DNA of 64,000 nt from Quillaja saponaria (Eukaryota > Streptophyta > Magnoliopsida > Fabales > Quillajaceae), in assembly GCA_029379385.1 (NCBI GenBank), contig CM055611.1, positions 6,510,001 through 6,574,000 of the forward strand, written 5' to 3'. Below are positions 60,216 to 64,000 of this stretch, one piece after another; the stretch's first letter is position 1, and each line of letters starts with the position of its first letter. Position numbers and translations under genes: made by a program. The notes under the pieces are model-generated. The model was given only the letters and a program-made list of their open reading frames with translations. It was not told the DNA's origin and did no database searches.

Positions 60216-61798
60216 ATGGGCTTAGACTATGAAATAGTCTATAGGAAAGGCAAAGAAAATGTAGCAGCAGATGCACTTTCCAGGGTAATGCAAGAGGAAA
60301 AGGAAAACAGAAGCTTTTGCTTAGCAGTATCAGTGGTGACTACTGACTGCATTCAGATAATAATGAGAAGGTATGAATCTGATGAGAAGCTTCAAAGAAT
60401 TATCAGTGAATTAAAACTGGACAGTAACTCTTATCCACATTATGAGTTACAGCAAGGTCAGTTAAGAAGGAAGGGAAGGTTGGTGGTGGGTGCATATGAA
60501 ATTCTGAGGAAGGAACTGTTAGAATTGTTCCATAGCAGTCCAGGAGGTGGACATTCTGGAGTGTATGCAACAAGCAAAAGGATAAGTGGAATTTTTTATT
60601 GGAAAGGACTATAAAAAGAAGTCATGAATTTTGTAAGGACCTGTGAAGTTTGCCAAAGATTCAAAACTGAAAATGTGGCATATCCTGGGCTTCTACAACC
60701 TTTAACCATTCCCCACAGAAATTGGTCATCCATTTCAATGGACTTCATTGATGGGTTACCTAGATCTGGGGGTAAAACAACCATACTGGTCATTGTGGAC
60801 AGACTAAGCAAATTTGCTCATTTTCTGGCCCTCCAACATCCTTATACAGCTTCAGTTGTAGCTCAAGCATACATGGGCAATATATATAAGATACATGGGA
60901 TGCCTGATGAAATTGTGTCTGATAGATATACAATATTCCTATCCAACTTTTGGAAGGAAATGTTTAAACTCCAACAAATGAAGTTGCAGTACTCATCTGC
61001 TTATCATCCTCAAACTGATGGGCAGACTGAAGTAGTCAATAGATCTATTGAGACATATTTGAGGTGTTTCTCAGGAGATTGTCCAAAGAAATGGGTGTAC
61101 TGGCTTCCATTAGCTCAATGGTGATATAATACCAGTTTCCATACTGCTATCTTTATGACACCATATCAAGCTATGTTTGGATAGCAACTCCCATGCCACA
61201 TTCCATATGTTAACGGAGATTCCAACAATGAAAAGGTGGATAGGACTATGTCTAATAAAGAAGCTATAATTCACATCATCAGGGATAATTTGTTGAAGGC
61301 TCAGAACAGAATGAAGACTCAAGCTGATAAGAATAGAAATGAGAGGGAATTTGTGGTAGGTGAATGGGTGTATCTGAAAATTCAGCCTTACAGGCAGCAG
61401 ACAGTAACTAATTCCTACTTCCATAAGCTGGCTGCAAAATATTATGGACCCTTCCAAATTACTGCTAAGGTTGGTAAGGTTGCTTATGAATTGCAGTTAC
61501 CAGATAAAGCCAAGATTCACAATGTGTTTCATGTATCCTTACTCAAAAGGAAACATGGACAACATATTGTATCCATACAGCTACCTAATATGGATGAGGA
61601 AGGGAGGATGCTGCTAGAGCCTATTAAAGTTCTAGGAAGGAGATTAAGCAAGAGACACGGCAGAGCTTCAGTGCAAGTTTTGGTTCAATGGTCCAATACC
61701 AACAAGGAAGACTGCACATGAGAAGATATTCATGACCTGAAGAAGAGATTTCCAGATTTTGATCCTTGTGGTCAAGGATCATCTGCAGAAAGAGGCAT
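60216..61798 (+). pseudogene. Integrase and chromodomain-like tail of the Reina-like element
   Basis: 60216-60614 carries YRKGKENVAADALSR (end of RNase H) and the HH half of the zinc motif (LFHSSPGGGHSG). The CEVCQ half follows after a stop at 60612. The integrase core runs 60624-61124: SMDFIDGLPRSGGKTTILV (first Asp), SDRYTIFLSNFW (second Asp, with Tyr where Asp is usual), YHPQTDGQTEVVNRSIETY (Glu). Stop at 61122. 61236-61721 carries VGEWVYLKIQPYRQ, KYYGPFQI, NVFHVSLLKR and a chromodomain-like VQVLVQWSNTNKEDCT, then TGA where TWED is usual. Reading resumes as EDIHDLKKRFPDFDP. Integrase would insert the DNA copy; this one is interrupted at least three times. Confidence 0.85.
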
Positions 61799-62165
61799 TG
61801 TTATAAAGCAGAGAAAGGAAATGGGGCCAACTGCCTTATTTGTCACTGGGTATAAGGAGAAAACGTTGTGTTTGATTAAGTGAAGGTAGTTAGGCTGCTA
61901 ATAGAGTTTGTTAATTTCAAGTGAAGGAGTTTGTTAATCTGTTAGGGGTTTGTTAATCTGTTTTAGCTCCTAACGATTGAACTGTTAGCCAGAATGGTAT
62001 AAAAATTCAATCCAAGCATCTGTAAGGGAACTCTTAGCCATAATGAAAATTCTGAGTTTCTTTTCTCTCTCTCTCTTTCTCTTTCTCTCTCAGTCATCTT
62101 TTTCTCTTTCTCTTTCTGTGACCCAACTGGTTGATTGCTAAGCTTTTCAAGAAAAGCTCTTAACA
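61799..62165 (+). repeat. 3' LTR of the Reina-like element
   Basis: TGTTATAAAG...CTTAACA, 367 bp, preceded by a short purine-rich tract (gcagaaagaggca, 61785-61797). It has a 25-bp longer ct-rich tract than the 5' LTR. Confidence 0.9.
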
Positions 62166-62170
62166 CGATT

Positions 62171-63800
62171 CCTATACAACAAGAAATCCAAAAAACTACA
62201 AAGAATGGAAGATTCGTTTTTTTCGAGTTTTCATACTGATTTCAAAATTGCATTGCAAATCCTAGCACACCACTGCATCAATGACATTTCCTTAATTAAC
62301 AGACCGAAAATTACCACCATTGGACACCGAATATGCTCCCACGCGCAACCAAATCTCCGCCATTATTTATAAAACACAAGCTAAAGGCAGTGGCCTTCCA
62401 AGTTGATTTTTTCCCTCTTCCAATGACCCACCACCGTCAAACTTTCACCTACAGTTGCTGTAAGTCTCTGGCAATCATTTCGCCACCAGTCCCATTGACA
62501 TCAGATGTTGCAGTAAATGAAATTAAAAACAATAACCCAAAGGTATGATGGCTGAAATTAAAACAATAACCCATATCTGGGTTCAATCCAGATCCAAATC
62601 CTGATAGAACTTGGAATCATCTACTTGGCCCAAACCCAAAGGTATGAATAAATTGTGTATGGTCCTTATACTTTTATATATTCATAAAGTCGGTTCAAAT
62701 TGTTATATATTTATGATGTAGGTCAAAATATTTATATAATTACATGAGTTACTTGAACTTCAATAATTTACAATTATAAAAGGCTCTTATATATTTTACA
62801 AATATGCCCTCAAATCTTTATAAATTCATATTAATTTCTTAAATACTTCTAGAGAATTAGACATAGGTCCCAGGTTTTTATATTCTCATAGAAGTTGCCT
62901 AAATAATTTTAGAAAAGTACATATAGGCTTGTAGATTTTATATATTCATATAAATTACCCACATTGTTTATGTGATTACATGCTTACATGCTTACATGCT
63001 AGTTGTAATTAAATTACGATATTATTATTTGGAAACAACACTTACATGTCCGATATTTTCAAATTGAATATTTATACTTGAAGTGATTGGTAATACATGC
63101 TTGTTTCGTTGATTACTACTTAGGATTATTCCTATAATAATTACTTCATAATATGTTTGGCTTTCGCGTCCTTATTAATTGATATGTTAATTGCTCAAAT
63201 TCATAACATACTATGTACGAACTATTTACATGTTTATGATAGTAAGAATGGACAATCCACATTTATTGTGACACCTTAGAAAGAACTAAGTAGAAAGCAT
63301 AAATGATTGTGCATAAAATATGCTTGGCTAGTATGCCCTTATGATACAAATTTGTGGCCATACAACCGTCCCTTACAAAATAATTATTGTCTCCATCGAA
63401 TATTATTTACATATTCACAATGATTCATGTTTGGTTATTAGTGATTGGTGTTTAAATAAATGCATGACAAACTTGCCTTATTATCTACTATTTGGAATTA
63501 CCTATTTATATAATTGTTGGATAATCTACACGGAACTTGAAGCTCTCACAAATCTATGCATGAATAGATCAAATGTGTGATCTCGTACTTGACCCATCTT
63601 AGGATATTTTTATTAATTATCTTTAAACTCGAGTTTACTAATGATCGAGTCATTTGCTTATTATTTTGTACTTGATAAACAATTTCAAGTGATTCTTAAC
63701 ATAGAAAAGCAAAGCGTACTAAGGTAAAAAAAAAATGAACTATAAGAGGAGAAATATTCCCCTGCATTGAAAGCTACATTTAGCCTAGGGTCATCATCTT
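62171..63800. other. Right-end intergenic region, no gene recognised
   Basis: Open frames here are short and match nothing I know. The acatgcttacatgctta string at 62972-62992 is a small local repeat. The (A)n run at 63727-63735 and flanks are AT-rich. Confidence 0.4.
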
Positions 63801-63808
63801 TTTACAAC

Positions 63809-64000
63809 GGGATATGCCTGCTGCTCTACTGCCGTGTGAGGTAACATCCTTGTACTAGGATACGTCTACAGCCCAAGAATATCATGCGAGGCAACATGCC
63901 TACACCGGGATACGCTTGTGGTTCTACAGTTGTGCAAGGTAACATCCCTTATAATGGGATAAGCCTGTGGCCCAAGAATATTGTGCAAGGTAACATCCCC
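63809..64000. repeat. Tandem repeat, 49/50-bp unit with alternating A-B order, cut by the window edge
   Basis: Four units start at about 63809, 63858, 63908 and 63957. All share gggata(c/t)g.ctg...gtgcaaggtaacatccc. Units 1 and 3 have a (g/t)ctctac(t/a)g middle, units 2 and 4 have cccaagaatat. The array continues beyond 64000. Confidence 0.8.

Larger units (their letters stand above)
56673..62165 (+). mobile_element. Complete Ty3/gypsy chromovirus, Reina-like, 5.49 kb
   Basis: Both LTRs are present (56673-57014 and 61799-62165), with an exact 5-bp target duplication cgatt (56668-56672 and 62166-62170). A primer-binding site, gag, protease, RT, RNase H, integrase and a chromodomain-like C-terminus follow in that order. 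Short LTRs (about 350 bp) and a total of 5.5 kb fit the Reina type; the clade call is an inference. Coding is interrupted by several stops and shifts, so this copy cannot move by itself. Confidence 0.9.

Noticed and set aside
62333..62548. 71-codon open frame after the chromovirus
   Set aside because: No motif, no splice context and no known relative; likely chance.

Overview
The window is nuclear DNA from a flowering plant, most probably a eudicot. It is AT-rich, has intron-bearing genes with GT/AG junctions, and holds plant-type chromoviral Ty3/gypsy elements, an RTE-clade LINE, CACTA, hAT-like and Helitron remnants, and many poly-A and (TA)n tracts. There are no prokaryotic features. I cannot name the species.

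Only two host genes look intact. The first (+ strand, bases 1-10493, running in from the left edge) is the 3' part of the gene for the TPR subunit of transcription factor TFIIIC (GTF3C3 / yeast Tfc4 type). Eight exons join in frame over 345 codons and end in a stop. Three introns are long (2.6, 2.9 and 3.4 kb); the second holds a 2.0-kb hAT-like element with an 8-bp target duplication, and the other two carry smaller repeats or possible element remnants. The second (- strand, 33791-36141) is a seven-exon gene for a protein of about 461 residues with a methyl-CpG-binding-like domain. A decayed paralogue of its domain exons lies about 19 kb away at 54639-55080.

The rest is mostly transposon sequence, layered as follows. 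14.6-33.3 kb: a solo LTR (family B, - strand) was split by a Ty3/gypsy Tekay-type element (family A, 15871-31910, target duplication aaatc). Family A is unusual in having three LTR copies and two internal regions. Its right LTR was itself split by a nearly full-length RTE LINE (28001-31179, exact 19-bp target duplication). 38.4-40.6 kb: a clean solo LTR (target duplication catcc) inside a LINE RNase H remnant. 41.3-42.9 kb: a 53-bp minisatellite and a gypsy gag remnant. 45-47 kb: a Helitron helicase remnant. 47.2-52.7 kb: a CACTA/TNP2 transposon carrying a 165-bp tandem array. 53.4 kb: a foldback MITE. 56.7-62.2 kb: a complete but stop-ridden chromovirus with both LTRs and an exact 5-bp target duplication (cgatt). 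The right edge runs into a 49/50-bp tandem repeat with an alternating A-B order.

No CRISPR array, operon or tRNA/rRNA gene was seen. The notable content is the structural history of the nested elements, the lineage-specific look of the MBD-like pair, and several small tandem arrays. All calls come from reading the sequence and remembered family motifs; no search was run.
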